From Verrucomicrobiota bacterium (GTDB taxonomy: Bacteria > Verrucomicrobiota > Verrucomicrobiia > Chthoniobacterales > JAFAMB01), in NCBI GenBank assembly GCA_019242435.1, contig JAFAVN010000244.1:1-14024 (forward strand): a stretch of DNA of 14,024 bases, written 5' to 3'. Position numbers and translations under genes: made by a program. Below the pieces are notes generated by a model, which had not been told where the DNA came from, made no database searches, and saw only the letters and a program-made list of their open reading frames with translations. Below, piece after piece: positions 1-7,949 of the stretch (position 1 is the first letter of the stretch; the number at the start of each line of letters is the position of its first letter).

Positions 1-738
1 CACCACGACCTTTTGATAATCTTTGCTGGTAATTAGTTGATCGTTCGCATCTATTTGAAAATTCTGGCGTGGCCCGTCGAAATTACCTTTGGCCGCATTC
101 TGACTGGTCTGAGTCAAAGCCGTGCGGACGTCTTCCAGGTTGATGCCGTAAGAAGCCAAGGCGGCCGGATTAACCTGAATACGAACTGCCGGCTTTTGGC
201 CGCCGCCGATACTGACCAAGCCAACGCCGTTGAGCTGTGCAATTTTTGGCACTAGACGGGTATCGACCAGATCTTCTACCTGAGGAAGCGGCATGGCGTT
301 CGAGGTAATCGCCAAGGTCATTACCGGCGCGTCGGCCGGGTTAACCTTGCTGTACACCGGCGGGGCAGGAAGGTTGGAAGGGAGCAGACTCTGCGAAGCA
401 TTGATGGCGGCCTGTACTTCCTGCTCGGCGACATCCAGTCTCAGACTGAGGCTGAACTGCAGTACGACGACAGAACTGCCAGCAGAGCTGCTGGAAGTCA
501 TCTGATTCAAGCCGGGCATCTGCCCAAATTGCCGCTCCAGGGGCGCCGTTACGGTAGTGGAAATGACATCGGGACTCGCCCCCGGATAGAATGTAAATAC
601 CTGAATCGTTGGATAATCAACCTGGGGGAGGGCGGAGACCGGTAGTTGCAGGAAGGCGACCACACCCACCAGGAAGATAGCGACCATTAGCAAGGAAGTC
701 GCTACCGGCCGCAGGATGAATGGGCTGGACGGACTCAT
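1..738 (-). CDS. RND (HAE1-type) multidrug efflux permease, MdtB/MdtC-like, N-terminal part
   Basis: This is the inner-membrane proton-driven pump subunit of a tripartite RND exporter. Reading the minus strand from ATG at 738 gives 246 uninterrupted codons that run off the left edge, so the C-terminal three quarters or so is missing. The N-terminus (MSPSSPFILRPVATSLLMVA) is the classic cytoplasmic segment plus TM1 of HAE1 permeases. It is followed by LPVSALPQVDYPTIQV and YPGASPDVISTTVTAPLE, the start of the porter domain, with the usual PVYSKVNPADAPVMTLAI stretch at about residues 135-155. These variants resemble MdtB/MdtC/MuxB more than AcrB. The start overlaps the stop of the upstream membrane-fusion gene (ATGA, 735-738), with AAGG about 6 nt before it, so the two are translationally coupled. 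Family assignment is strong; substrate and the exact orthologue (B or C) cannot be decided. Confidence 0.93.
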   Translation of the reverse strand, partial: MSPSSPFILRPVATSLLMVAIFLVGVVAFLQLPVSALPQVDYPTIQVFTFYPGASPDVISTTVTAPLERQFGQMPGLNQMTSSSSAGSSVVVLQFSLSLRLDVAEQEVQAAINASQSLLPSNLPAPPVYSKVNPADAPVMTLAITSNAMPLPQVEDLVDTRLVPKIAQLNGVGLVSIGGGQKPAVRIQVNPAALASYGINLEDVRTALTQTSQNAAKGNFDGPRQNFQIDANDQLITSKDYQKVVV

Positions 739-1979
739 GAACCCTTACTGCTGCTTCGCTTAGCCTGGCCACCGGGTTTCGGAGATGGCGAAGGCTTACC
801 GGCTGCAACGGTAATCTTCGCGTTGTCTTGGAGCTTATCGAAGCTGCTGTCTGCTATCACGTCCCCCGGGTTGATTCCGTCGACCTGGGTGAGCCCGTTG
901 TTAGTTACTCCAGGCTTGATGTTCTTCAGATGAGCAACGTTGTCCTGAATGACGTATACGAACGATGTCTGGCCATTCTGTTGTATAGCCGCGGAAGGAA
1001 CTAACGTTACACCTTCCAATGTCTGCACCAACAATCGCGTATTTACGAATTGGTTCGGGAATAAGGCGTGGTCATCGTTCGGGAAGACAGCGCGGAGTTT
1101 CACAGTACCGGTGGTAGTATCAATCTGGTTATCCACGGCGAGTAACTCACCGCTGCCGAGCTTAGTCTGGATTGTTCGGTCGAAAACATCGACGGTTAGC
1201 TTAGCCCCCTTGCGAAGCTGGGCCAATACCTGGCCGAGACTATCTTGTGCGATGGTAAAGACTACCGTGATCGGTTGCAGCTCGGTGATGACCACTAGCG
1301 GGGTGGCAGACCCGCTCAAGCTCTGGCCGGCTGTCACCAGGTTTCCTGGATCGATCAGGCGCAAGCCTACCCGGCCCGGAATAGGAGCCTTGATATGGCA
1401 GTACTCGATCTGCAATTGGTCAAACTGTACCTGGCCTTCGTCATTTTTTACGGTGCCCTGGTTCTGAAGTACGAGCTTCCGCTGGTCGTCCAATACTTGC
1501 TTGGCGATTCCATTGCGTGCCCAAGCGGCCTCGTAACGCTCGAGGTCCATCTGTGATTGGGCCAGTTGGGCTTGGGCGGTTTGAAGTGCGCCTTGCGCCT
1601 GTACCAGGTTTGCCTGGTATTGGCGGTCATCGATGTCTACCAGGGGGTCCCCTTTTTTTACAATCTGCCCTTCCTGATAATTCACTGACATTACCACCCC
1701 GGTCACTTGGCTGAAAATAGACGCTGTGTAGATCGGCGTGACCGTTCCGATCGCGTCTATATACACTCCGATGTTGCCCTTTTCCGCGGTGGCAGTCGCG
1801 ATGGTGATTGGCGGTGTGGGCCGGCTTTTGGTTTGTTCTTTGCGAGTCGATATCAGGTAAAAGACGCCTGCAAAGATCAGGAGCACTACGGCCCAAACCA
1901 GAACTCGCAGCAAACGGCTGCGTCTGGGCGTCTTACCGGGCGCGGATTTAGTCTTGAGGGTTGGAGTCTGAACGCTCAT
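735..1979 (-). CDS. RND efflux periplasmic adaptor (membrane-fusion protein), MdtA-like
   Basis: This HlyD/MdtA-family adaptor bridges the inner-membrane RND pump and an outer-membrane channel. It has 414 residues, normal for the family. A basic N-terminus is followed by one membrane anchor at about residues 24-43 (VLVWAVVLLIFAGVFYLIS). Then come the first half of the lipoyl-like domain (about 85-118, GQIVKKGDPLVDIDDRQYQA), an alpha-helical hairpin rich in Q/A/L (about 120-190) and the second lipoyl half (IKAPIPGRVGLRLIDPGN, about 196-213). The beta-barrel and membrane-proximal domains follow. The tail is rich in Pro, Ser and Lys and looks disordered (about 394-414). No Shine-Dalgarno sequence is evident before the ATG at 1979. 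The stop overlaps the start of the permease gene by 4 bp. A TolC-like channel is not seen in the window and may lie further downstream or elsewhere. Confidence 0.93.
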   Translation of the reverse strand: MSVQTPTLKTKSAPGKTPRRSRLLRVLVWAVVLLIFAGVFYLISTRKEQTKSRPTPPITIATATAEKGNIGVYIDAIGTVTPIYTASIFSQVTGVVMSVNYQEGQIVKKGDPLVDIDDRQYQANLVQAQGALQTAQAQLAQSQMDLERYEAAWARNGIAKQVLDDQRKLVLQNQGTVKNDEGQVQFDQLQIEYCHIKAPIPGRVGLRLIDPGNLVTAGQSLSGSATPLVVITELQPITVVFTIAQDSLGQVLAQLRKGAKLTVDVFDRTIQTKLGSGELLAVDNQIDTTTGTVKLRAVFPNDDHALFPNQFVNTRLLVQTLEGVTLVPSAAIQQNGQTSFVYVIQDNVAHLKNIKPGVTNNGLTQVDGINPGDVIADSSFDKLQDNAKITVAAGKPSPSPKPGGQAKRSSSKGS

Positions 1980-2289
1980 TTCGACGACGCGAGTTTATTC
2001 ATCCGGTGTGGATCGTATCAAGGGCCAGACGCAAGCGGAATTTAGGCCCCGCCTCTGATCAGGTCCATTCGAATCTGTTACGTCCGGAGCTTCCAAAGCG
2101 GCGCTACCTTAAGCGAAATTCATGCCCCAGGGCTGATTCGAGCGGTTCCCGAGGGAGAAAGCTTAGCCCGAGAGCATGCTTACCAGCAGACGACAGTGCA
2201 AATTGCAAGCCGTTAGACGATCTCTGCATTAACCGGGTCACGTTAAGCGTTGCCGACCGTTGGTCGGGAAACGCCACCGTGATTGATGC
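1980..2289. other. 310-bp intergenic region between the TPR/GT-C gene and the efflux operon
   Basis: No coding region is convincing here; the short open frames lack start signals and family resemblance. It presumably carries the end of the transcript from the upstream membrane-protein gene and the promoter of the efflux operon, both read on the minus strand. One compact hairpin is present: CCGACC-GTT-GGTCGG at 2253-2267, just after the stop at 2290. It has no U-tract, so I do not call it a terminator. I cannot pick a convincing sigma-70 promoter. Confidence 0.5.
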
Positions 2290-4278
2290 TCACCTGGTTA
2301 ACCGGTAAGGCAAACCCGTCTGGTACAGTTCGATCTCCGACCGCAGCGAGTCGGCGAGTACCGAATTGTCTCTGGCCATGGCCAGCTGCAAAGCTCGCCC
2401 AGCTGTTTCAGCCGCATCCGAGAATTGCCCATTCTGGGCGTAAGCGGCAGCCAAAACGCGGAGGACACCTGGGTTCGCACCGCCGCTAAGCTGGTTCGCT
2501 TGTTCGGCTAATTTCACGGCAATCGCTTTACGGACCGGGGGCTGGGGAGATGTGGCGAACGCCCATGCGATATTCCCTCGGGCGCGGACGTCCTGGGGGT
2601 TGATTTCGAGTGCCTTTTGGTAATGAGCAATGGCCTCATCGAATTGCCCCTTTTGGAATAAAACCGCGCCTAGATTGTTGTGTGCATCGGCGTTGTTCGG
2701 ATTGATTCTCAGGGCTTCCTGGTATTGGGCGATGGCATCGTCGATCTGACCTAGGCCTAACAGCGCATTGGCCAGGTTATAGTGAGCGCCCGATACCTCC
2801 GGCTTAAGTTCAAGGGCCTTCTGATATTCTTCGATTGCTTCATTCCACTCTCTTTTTAGAAGCAGCGCGTCGCCAAGGTTCATATAAGCGCTCGCCTCAT
2901 CGGGTTTGATATCGATCGCGCTGCGAAAATGATTGATAGCCTGATCAAGTTGGCCTTGCTGCAGTAGCAATGCGCCTAGATTGTTATGCGCCATCCAGGC
3001 GGTTGGATTTCTGCTAATAGTCGTGTTCCAAACCATTTCGGCGTCTGTGTACATCCTGCTTTGAGCAGCGCTCAGCACGGAGAACGAAAAGACCAGTACC
3101 GCGCAAAACGCGTAGCCAAACAGGCGATGCCGGCGATGAAGATTTTGGACTATTTGAGCTATCCCTGCCGATGCCGGCACAATGATCCCGAGGCAAGCCA
3201 AGTACTGGAAATGATCCGCCACGAGCGAATATCGAAAGGGATAAACATTTAAAAATCCGAGGACTGGAAACAGCGTTCCGACAAAGAATAGGAATCCTGC
3301 TAGAGGCGCCCGCCACCGACGGCTCAGCCAGCAGAGAACTCCCAAGAACAAGAGCAGGCTCACGGGGAAAAGATATTGCCACCAGATGCTCTGACTGATC
3401 TGCCAACGAGGGTAGATGAAGAGCAGGTCCAGCGGCCAGATCAACTTGCCGAGATAGAACCAGATTACTCTTCCGGCGATAAGCAGCCGTTCGATGAAAG
3501 AAAAGCTGTAATCAGCACCGTTGGCACCGACCAGATTGCGCTCAATCCAGGCGGTAAAAAGAGAAGCAGCGGCTCCGATGATAAAGAACGGCACGACTGG
3601 CAAAATATCTGGTTTCAGTAAAAGCCGGCCTCGCTTCCACCACAGGACGACCAGCAATGCCCCGGGGAGTGTGGCAATGACCGTTTTAGACAATAGGCCG
3701 CAGACAAAAAGCAGCAGGGCAGCAATATACAGTTGCGGTTTGCGCTCCCGATCGAACCGGAGATAGACGAAAACAGAACCAAAATAAAATACACCGGAAA
3801 GCGTGTTTTTGAGTTCTGAGATCCAGGCTACTGACTCGACTTGCATCGGATGCAGTGCGAAGATAGCAGCGGCCAGCCACGCCCCTGGAATCTGCAATCG
3901 TCTTAAGATTTGGAGCAACAGCAGCGTAGAGATCCAAAGCAGCAGGAGGTTGATCAAGTGATAGCCCAAAGGCGAATCCCCCCAAAGCCGGTGCTCGATC
4001 CAAAAGATAGTGTGCGCTAATGGGTAGTACTGTTGAGTGGCGCCTGGGTGGGCCCAGATCCTGGACAAACCTTCCAGACTCCGCAGTTCCGGGCTGGTGA
4101 TATGCGCATTGTCATCCCAGATCGGTGCTCCATTCCAAGCGGGCAGATACGTGATCAGGATGACGATGGCCAACAGGAGACCAAAGACCCAATCGTATTG
4201 TGAGGCCGTTGATTTGTCGGTATCAGATCGGGTCTGCTCTGTTACATCATTCGCTTGAGAAGCAGTGGATCGATCCAT
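2290..4278 (-). CDS. TMTC-like polytopic membrane protein (GT-C fold type) with C-terminal TPR repeats
   Basis: This 662-residue protein is an integral membrane N-terminal part (about residues 30-415, roughly ten hydrophobic segments) joined to a TPR domain. The first loop has the GT-C-type acidic motif YLPAWNGAPIWDDNAHIT (WDD at 54-56). It is followed by YYPLAHTIFWIEHRLWG (84-100) and FALHPMQVESVAWISELKNT (140-159), sequences typical of bacterial relatives of the eukaryotic TMTC O-mannosyltransferases. From about residue 426 there are four back-to-back 34-residue TPR units (426-561), each ending in a variant of A(I/L)xI/LxP, then a more degenerate helical stretch to about 640. In TMTC proteins the membrane part uses a lipid-linked sugar and the TPRs bind the protein acceptor; here that is inference. 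No Shine-Dalgarno sequence is visible at the ATG at 4278. It lies 217 bp downstream of a GT-A-like gene in the same direction. Architecture is certain, enzymatic activity unproven. Confidence 0.85.
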   Translation of the reverse strand: MDRSTASQANDVTEQTRSDTDKSTASQYDWVFGLLLAIVILITYLPAWNGAPIWDDNAHITSPELRSLEGLSRIWAHPGATQQYYPLAHTIFWIEHRLWGDSPLGYHLINLLLLWISTLLLLQILRRLQIPGAWLAAAIFALHPMQVESVAWISELKNTLSGVFYFGSVFVYLRFDRERKPQLYIAALLLFVCGLLSKTVIATLPGALLVVLWWKRGRLLLKPDILPVVPFFIIGAAASLFTAWIERNLVGANGADYSFSFIERLLIAGRVIWFYLGKLIWPLDLLFIYPRWQISQSIWWQYLFPVSLLLFLGVLCWLSRRWRAPLAGFLFFVGTLFPVLGFLNVYPFRYSLVADHFQYLACLGIIVPASAGIAQIVQNLHRRHRLFGYAFCAVLVFSFSVLSAAQSRMYTDAEMVWNTTISRNPTAWMAHNNLGALLLQQGQLDQAINHFRSAIDIKPDEASAYMNLGDALLLKREWNEAIEEYQKALELKPEVSGAHYNLANALLGLGQIDDAIAQYQEALRINPNNADAHNNLGAVLFQKGQFDEAIAHYQKALEINPQDVRARGNIAWAFATSPQPPVRKAIAVKLAEQANQLSGGANPGVLRVLAAAYAQNGQFSDAAETAGRALQLAMARDNSVLADSLRSEIELYQTGLPYRLTR

Positions 4279-4495
4279 ATCGAGTTTGTTGCGGGTCAGC
4301 GAACTACCGGTTTAGCCGAAATCCCGGGTTGAGGCAAGTTGGACCGGTGTACGGCAGTAGTCGCGACCATCCCATCGAAGTCGATGACAAGTCGGAAGGG
4401 CGGTTCGAAGGTTGCCGATGGGCTTTGATCAAGTCAGGGATTTCTCACCCTTTCTCCCCCTAATGGAATTGGCGGTGGCCGGGCGACAGCGAAGA
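4279..4495. other. Intergenic region between GT-A-like and GT-C/TPR genes
   Basis: 217 bp with no supported gene. It contains a perfect 14-bp inverted repeat, CATCGA-AG-TCGATG (4373-4386). No U-tract follows the hairpin on either strand, so it may be an operator, a processing site or chance. The spacing leaves room for a separate promoter for the downstream TPR gene, but none is convincing. Confidence 0.4.
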
Positions 4496-5944
4496 TCATC
4501 CGCCGGTCGAGACGCGCCGCTTCACTTTCTTATTCTGAACTTTGATTTGAGGGAATTCCCGTTTATCTTTGTGGAAATAACAGATCTCTACAAGCGTCGG
4601 CCAGATTTCCAGAGATGCATGTATCTGGCTAACCACATCATCGACGATTCGCGAAACATTCTGTTGAAAGAAATCAGGCTCAAAGCCGTAGAACGAACGG
4701 GACAAAGTTTCGGCAAATAATAACAGAGCTTCTTTGCGTTCCGGAATTTTCGTATGGGCCGCCGCTTTCAGAACGCGGGTATGAACGGCGTTAACGCTCT
4801 CCAAAATATCCTCGCTGTCTTTCAAGGAAACTTCGCCTTCGTAGTCGAAGCGGATTGAGAGATCGTCGACGCCATCCAGAGAAGCCCGGATCTTCTTCTT
4901 CAACAAAGTGCAGATCTCCTCGTTGAAGACGTCCATCGCCAGAGGGTTCCTCATGTAATTGTTCTTTACGTGGGTTTGCACGGCGTCGGTGTGAGCGGTG
5001 ACAATCCCGTCCTGCTGGATCCACAATCGATAGATGTAGTCTTCGAACCGGAGCCGGGTTGGGAAGAAGGGCGGCAAACCTAGCCGGTTATCGTAGCCGG
5101 CTACACCGCAATCGATTCGCCAGTTTTTGTTGGTGACAACCGGGCGAAAGTTTTCCAGGACGTAGACCGCATTGAGTACATGCAGATCACGATGCTGTTG
5201 TTGCTCATCGTGTAAATACATCTCCAGGTAATCCAACGCATCAATATCGTTTGTTCCCGTACGAAAGCTCTGCGCAATCTTGACGATGGCATTCCGGGAC
5301 ACGGATCCTCGTTCGAGCAACAAGGAATTTTCTGCCGTAAACTCTTTGGTAACGTTCGTTTCCAAATCCATCGAAGTATCGATTAGCAGGTTACCGGACT
5401 CGAAATTGTCGGGTACGTCGCTTACCTTTTTTCCCAGAACATCTTTGAACGAAGTCAAGAGGTCGAAGGACTTAGCGATATACCCGTTTTCGCCATTTTT
5501 CTTCAAATGACCACGGCTTACCTCATCGGGGCGGAGTGATTCGGGGCTGTTCTCAACCAGGCCATAGGGACGCATATCGTCGTCAGCGCTCACCAGCAAC
5601 GATCCTAACGTGTAGATTAAAGAGAAATTCCGGTTGCCCCCATAGCTTGGGCGAAAGAGCGTTCTGACGAGCGACTCGAGTTTCTGGTCGCGCAGCTTCT
5701 TATTAAGAAACTTAAGAAATTGTTCTTTTTCTCTGGGACCTACGTAGTAGAGATCATTGACCGTCCTGGTTTTTTCGAGCTGGGGAAAATATTTTTCGTG
5801 ATTGGCCAGACTCGAGTCATCGAAAACGATCATCTTAACCGAGTGACCGTTAGTCCAAAAGTGTTCGTCGTAGGCTTCGATGGTTTCGGGAACATCCCGT
5901 AAGCGATAGGTCGGAATAGCAAAAACAGTGTCTGGCAATTTCAT
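4496..5944 (-). CDS. Putative GT-A fold (GT2-like) glycosyltransferase, divergent
   Basis: This is a 482-residue soluble protein with no signal peptide or membrane segment. Its motifs occur in the order expected of a metal-dependent inverting GT-A enzyme: a first strand VFAIPTYR (7-14), IVFDDSS with Asp42/43 where the nucleotide is bound, GGNRNFSLIYTL (102-113), and a DxD-like VSADDDMRP (118-126) for metal and nucleotide sugar. FPTRLRFEDYIYRLWIQ (294-310) carries the Glu-Asp pair typical of the GT2 catalytic base. A later His (about 325, in AVQTHVKNNY) could be the extra metal ligand. The C-terminal 130 residues or so are helical and unfamiliar. An in-frame stop (TAG, 5945-5947) touches the ATG, so no upstream start in this frame is possible. 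It is divergent from the YtrA regulator gene and upstream of the GT-C/TPR gene. I do not recognise a named orthologue; the fold call is inferred from motifs and the substrate is unknown. Confidence 0.7.
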   Translation of the reverse strand: MKLPDTVFAIPTYRLRDVPETIEAYDEHFWTNGHSVKMIVFDDSSLANHEKYFPQLEKTRTVNDLYYVGPREKEQFLKFLNKKLRDQKLESLVRTLFRPSYGGNRNFSLIYTLGSLLVSADDDMRPYGLVENSPESLRPDEVSRGHLKKNGENGYIAKSFDLLTSFKDVLGKKVSDVPDNFESGNLLIDTSMDLETNVTKEFTAENSLLLERGSVSRNAIVKIAQSFRTGTNDIDALDYLEMYLHDEQQQHRDLHVLNAVYVLENFRPVVTNKNWRIDCGVAGYDNRLGLPPFFPTRLRFEDYIYRLWIQQDGIVTAHTDAVQTHVKNNYMRNPLAMDVFNEEICTLLKKKIRASLDGVDDLSIRFDYEGEVSLKDSEDILESVNAVHTRVLKAAAHTKIPERKEALLLFAETLSRSFYGFEPDFFQQNVSRIVDDVVSQIHASLEIWPTLVEICYFHKDKREFPQIKVQNKKVKRRVSTGG

Positions 5945-6208
5945 CTAGAGTTTAACAACAAGAGGCGAATCGGTAATTAAAGCGGCTCCCATGCCAGGTG
6001 ATAGCTTTCTGGGTATAACCTCCTAGTTAACAGGTCATTACAACGAGGCAAAGTTGTTGGGGGCGAAGGCGTGTATTCCGCACTCTGCGAGTCTGACCCA
6101 GGCACAGGCTCGCAAAGCACAAGAGCAAGGGATGAGTTTGGATTCATAAGGTTGACATTTGTATATTAATGATGTACAAACTATTATACTCTCCGGGCTC
6201 TTACCACC
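5945..6208. promoter_or_regulatory. Divergent promoter region between GT-A-like gene and ytrA-type operon
   Basis: 264 bp separate two divergently read genes, so promoters for both are expected here. For the minus-strand gene a possible -10 is TTATAC (6018-6013) with TTGTAA (6043-6038) upstream, but the 19-bp gap is long. Small inverted repeats are ACAAC/GTTGT (6040-6044 and 6053-6057) and TGCGAG/CTCGCA (6086-6091 and 6109-6114). The region is more AT-rich than the flanking genes near 6140-6190, where the plus-strand promoter lies. Confidence 0.5.
6152..6190 (+). promoter_or_regulatory. Promoter and candidate autoregulatory operator of the YtrA-type operon
   Basis: A consensus -35, TTGACA (6152-6157), is followed after 17 bp by TACAAA (6175-6180), a 4/6 match to the -10. 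A second -10 candidate, TATACT, sits at 6185-6190. The space between -35 and -10 is framed by a perfect inverted repeat, TTTGTA-N11-TACAAA (6158-6180). A repressor dimer on this repeat would block RNA polymerase. YtrA-subfamily GntR repressors are known to bind inverted repeats in their own promoters, and the regulator starts 29 bp downstream. The operator role is inferred. Confidence 0.55.
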
Positions 6209-6598
6209 ATGTTGCGCATCGACTTAGGATCACGTGTTTCGGTCTATGAGCAGATCGCAAATGGTCTCCGGGCCGAGCTGGTTTCCGGAAAATTCAGTCC
6301 TGGCGAAAAGTTTCCTACCGTTCGAGCGCTGGCCATTAATCTGGGCGTTCACCACAACACGGTGGCGGAAGCTTATCGCCAGCTGGCCAACGAAGGGTGG
6401 TTGGAACTAAGACGACACCACGGAGCAATCGTCCGTGAAAGAGATAAGCCCGCAGCTGGACCGGATACGATGGAACGGTTCAAGCGCCCGCTAGAAGAAC
6501 TGATCGCCAAGGGATTAGCAGATGGGCTGACTCCGCAATTGTTAGCCGGTGAAATGATCGAGGCCGCTCGGAGACTCGGCGGAAAGATATTCCCATGA
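6209..6598 (+). CDS. GntR-family transcriptional regulator, YtrA subfamily
   Basis: This small cytoplasmic repressor has 129 residues, the usual length of YtrA-type GntR proteins, which lack a large ligand-binding domain. The winged helix-turn-helix covers about residues 8-78: VSVYEQIANGLRAELVSGKF, then PGEKFPTVRALAINLGVHHN, then TVAEAYRQLANEGWLELRRH as recognition helix and wing entry. The rest is a short helical dimerisation tail (about 88-125). YtrA regulators usually control transporter or membrane-protein genes in their own operon. Here the stop overlaps the start of the following membrane-protein gene by 4 bp (ATGA, 6595-6598), which supports that. An inverted repeat between -35 and -10 suggests autorepression. 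No Shine-Dalgarno sequence precedes the ATG, and the leader is short. Confidence 0.9.
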   Translation: MLRIDLGSRVSVYEQIANGLRAELVSGKFSPGEKFPTVRALAINLGVHHNTVAEAYRQLANEGWLELRRHHGAIVRERDKPAAGPDTMERFKRPLEELIAKGLADGLTPQLLAGEMIEAARRLGGKIFP

Positions 6599-7707
6599 TC
6601 CATCCACCTATCTACATCCAGGTCACTATCGCCGGCGCGATTGGCGGCGTTGCGATGCTAAATGCCGCGCTTCTGTGGTTCATGCCGCGCCTGACCCGAC
6701 CCGACCTTTATTTTGCGGTGACAGTTTCTCCTGGGTTTCGGGACGAAGCTGAAGGCAAGTCGATCCTCCGGGGCTATCGGATCGAGCTGATGATCGCTTC
6801 TGGGCTGGCGCTCGCCGCTTTTGTGGCCGGTGTCGCCTTGTTGGGCATCGGCTTTGTCCCTGTTGGTTTTTGGGTGCAGGTGCTGGCTGGATTCGTCGTG
6901 TTTTATCGGGCAAGGGGACGGACCTTGCCGTACGCAATGCCGCCCACCATGATTCGCGAGGCGGAAGTCCAGGAAAAACATAATCGGGTGATTCCTGGCG
7001 GCCGGATAGCGGCCGCTGGACCGTTCGTTTTGCTGGCTATATGCGCTACCTATCTCGGGATTCACGGAATAGAAACACCTGCGCGTTTGTCCAACCACTG
7101 GATTATCAACGGCCAGCCTGCCGACTTCCAAAGTCATACTTTATTGATCTATCTGCTCACAACTTCTGGGACTCTGATTTCGCTGACTCTGGTGCTGTAC
7201 GGGTTAGCCCGTTGGGTACGGCCGGTTTATGCGAGCGGCCCTGAGCGTGCGCGCGAATTAAAATTTCGCAGGACGACCGCAGCGATTGTCCTGGTCGCAG
7301 AATATTATGTCGTCTTGCAAGCTTCGTGGGTCTTGTTTGTTAGATCTAATGATGGACTGCTCCGGGTGATCACATTTCCGTTGGCCTTTGTTTTCGTTCT
7401 CGTGGTGTTGGTAGTGCTTGCGCGTTTGGGCCAAGGCGGCAGCCGACTACAGGGGTTAAAGCAAAAGTCATCCGCGGTATCTGCTACACCGGTTGGAGAT
7501 CGCACCCCTGATCGTTATTGGAAACTGGGCGTTTTCTATTTCAACCCGGATGATTCTGCTATCTTCGTTGAGAAACGATTCGGCCTCGGATATAGCCTGA
7601 ACTTTGGGCGTCCCATAACCTGGTTTATCTTGGCCCTGACACTAATGACGCCGCTGATTCCGGTTGTCGCTCATCTCTCGCGGTTTTTAGCGAGGTTTGG
7701 GGCGTAG
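6595..7707 (+). CDS. Polytopic membrane protein with DUF1648-like and DUF5808 regions
   Basis: This integral membrane protein of 370 residues has about eight hydrophobic segments (roughly 8-30, 64-84, 88-105, 139-157, 182-204, 227-249, 257-276 and 340-360). A loop near residues 165-180 (RLSNHWIINGQPADF) resembles the H-W/F...G-x-P motif of DUF1648. The C-terminal RYWKLGVFYFNPDD and FVEKRFGLGYSLNFGRP (about 307-340) are the signature of DUF5808 (COG4194-type proteins). The biochemical role of this family is unknown to me; relatives are often encoded next to YtrA-type regulators, as here. Translation is coupled to the regulator by a 4-bp overlap. It converges on the sugar operon, with 242 bp between the two stops. 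Confidence 0.8.
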   Translation: MIHPPIYIQVTIAGAIGGVAMLNAALLWFMPRLTRPDLYFAVTVSPGFRDEAEGKSILRGYRIELMIASGLALAAFVAGVALLGIGFVPVGFWVQVLAGFVVFYRARGRTLPYAMPPTMIREAEVQEKHNRVIPGGRIAAAGPFVLLAICATYLGIHGIETPARLSNHWIINGQPADFQSHTLLIYLLTTSGTLISLTLVLYGLARWVRPVYASGPERARELKFRRTTAAIVLVAEYYVVLQASWVLFVRSNDGLLRVITFPLAFVFVLVVLVVLARLGQGGSRLQGLKQKSSAVSATPVGDRTPDRYWKLGVFYFNPDDSAIFVEKRFGLGYSLNFGRPITWFILALTLMTPLIPVVAHLSRFLARFGA

Positions 7708-7949
7708 CGGTTGACTGGAAGACGAAGTTTTTGCCGATTCTACCGATACAGTTGTTTAGCAATTCGTGATTGCCGACTCGGAACGAACTGAGCCGGCCGT
7801 CATCAGCCGGATCGAAGGTCGCGGCGCCGCCTTGGGCCGTTAGCTCCGTGGTCGCAGTCGTTGCGCGGCCGACTGCCACCGTCGTACGGGTGTCCCGTCG
7901 GGAATTCCGGTGCGGGTACGTCCATCCCGCTTTTCGAAACTGGCGCGCT
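7708..7949. other. Convergent intergenic region
   Basis: 242 bp lie between two converging stops. Short GC-rich hairpins are present (CCGGC/GCCGG at 7793-7797 and 7806-7810; ACGGG-TGT-CCCGT at 7886-7898), but neither has a U-tract, so a terminator call is not justified. On the minus strand, an ATG at 7953 overlaps the SIS gene's stop and opens a 37-codon frame with no recognised family. Confidence 0.4.

Noticed and set aside
949..1467. 172-codon plus-strand frame inside the adaptor gene
   Set aside because: Antisense shadow of the well-supported MdtA-like gene; its translation shows no family.
2253..2267. Hairpin CCGACC-GTT-GGTCGG as terminator of the TPR gene
   Set aside because: The stem is good, but no U-tract follows on the minus strand, so a rho-independent terminator is not supported.
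4395..4420. GGTTCGAAGG resembling a tRNA T-loop
   Set aside because: No acceptor, D or anticodon stem can be paired around it.
7625..7879. 84-codon minus-strand frame in the convergent gap
   Set aside because: It runs antisense into the end of the DUF5808 gene, has no ribosome site and no recognisable domain.
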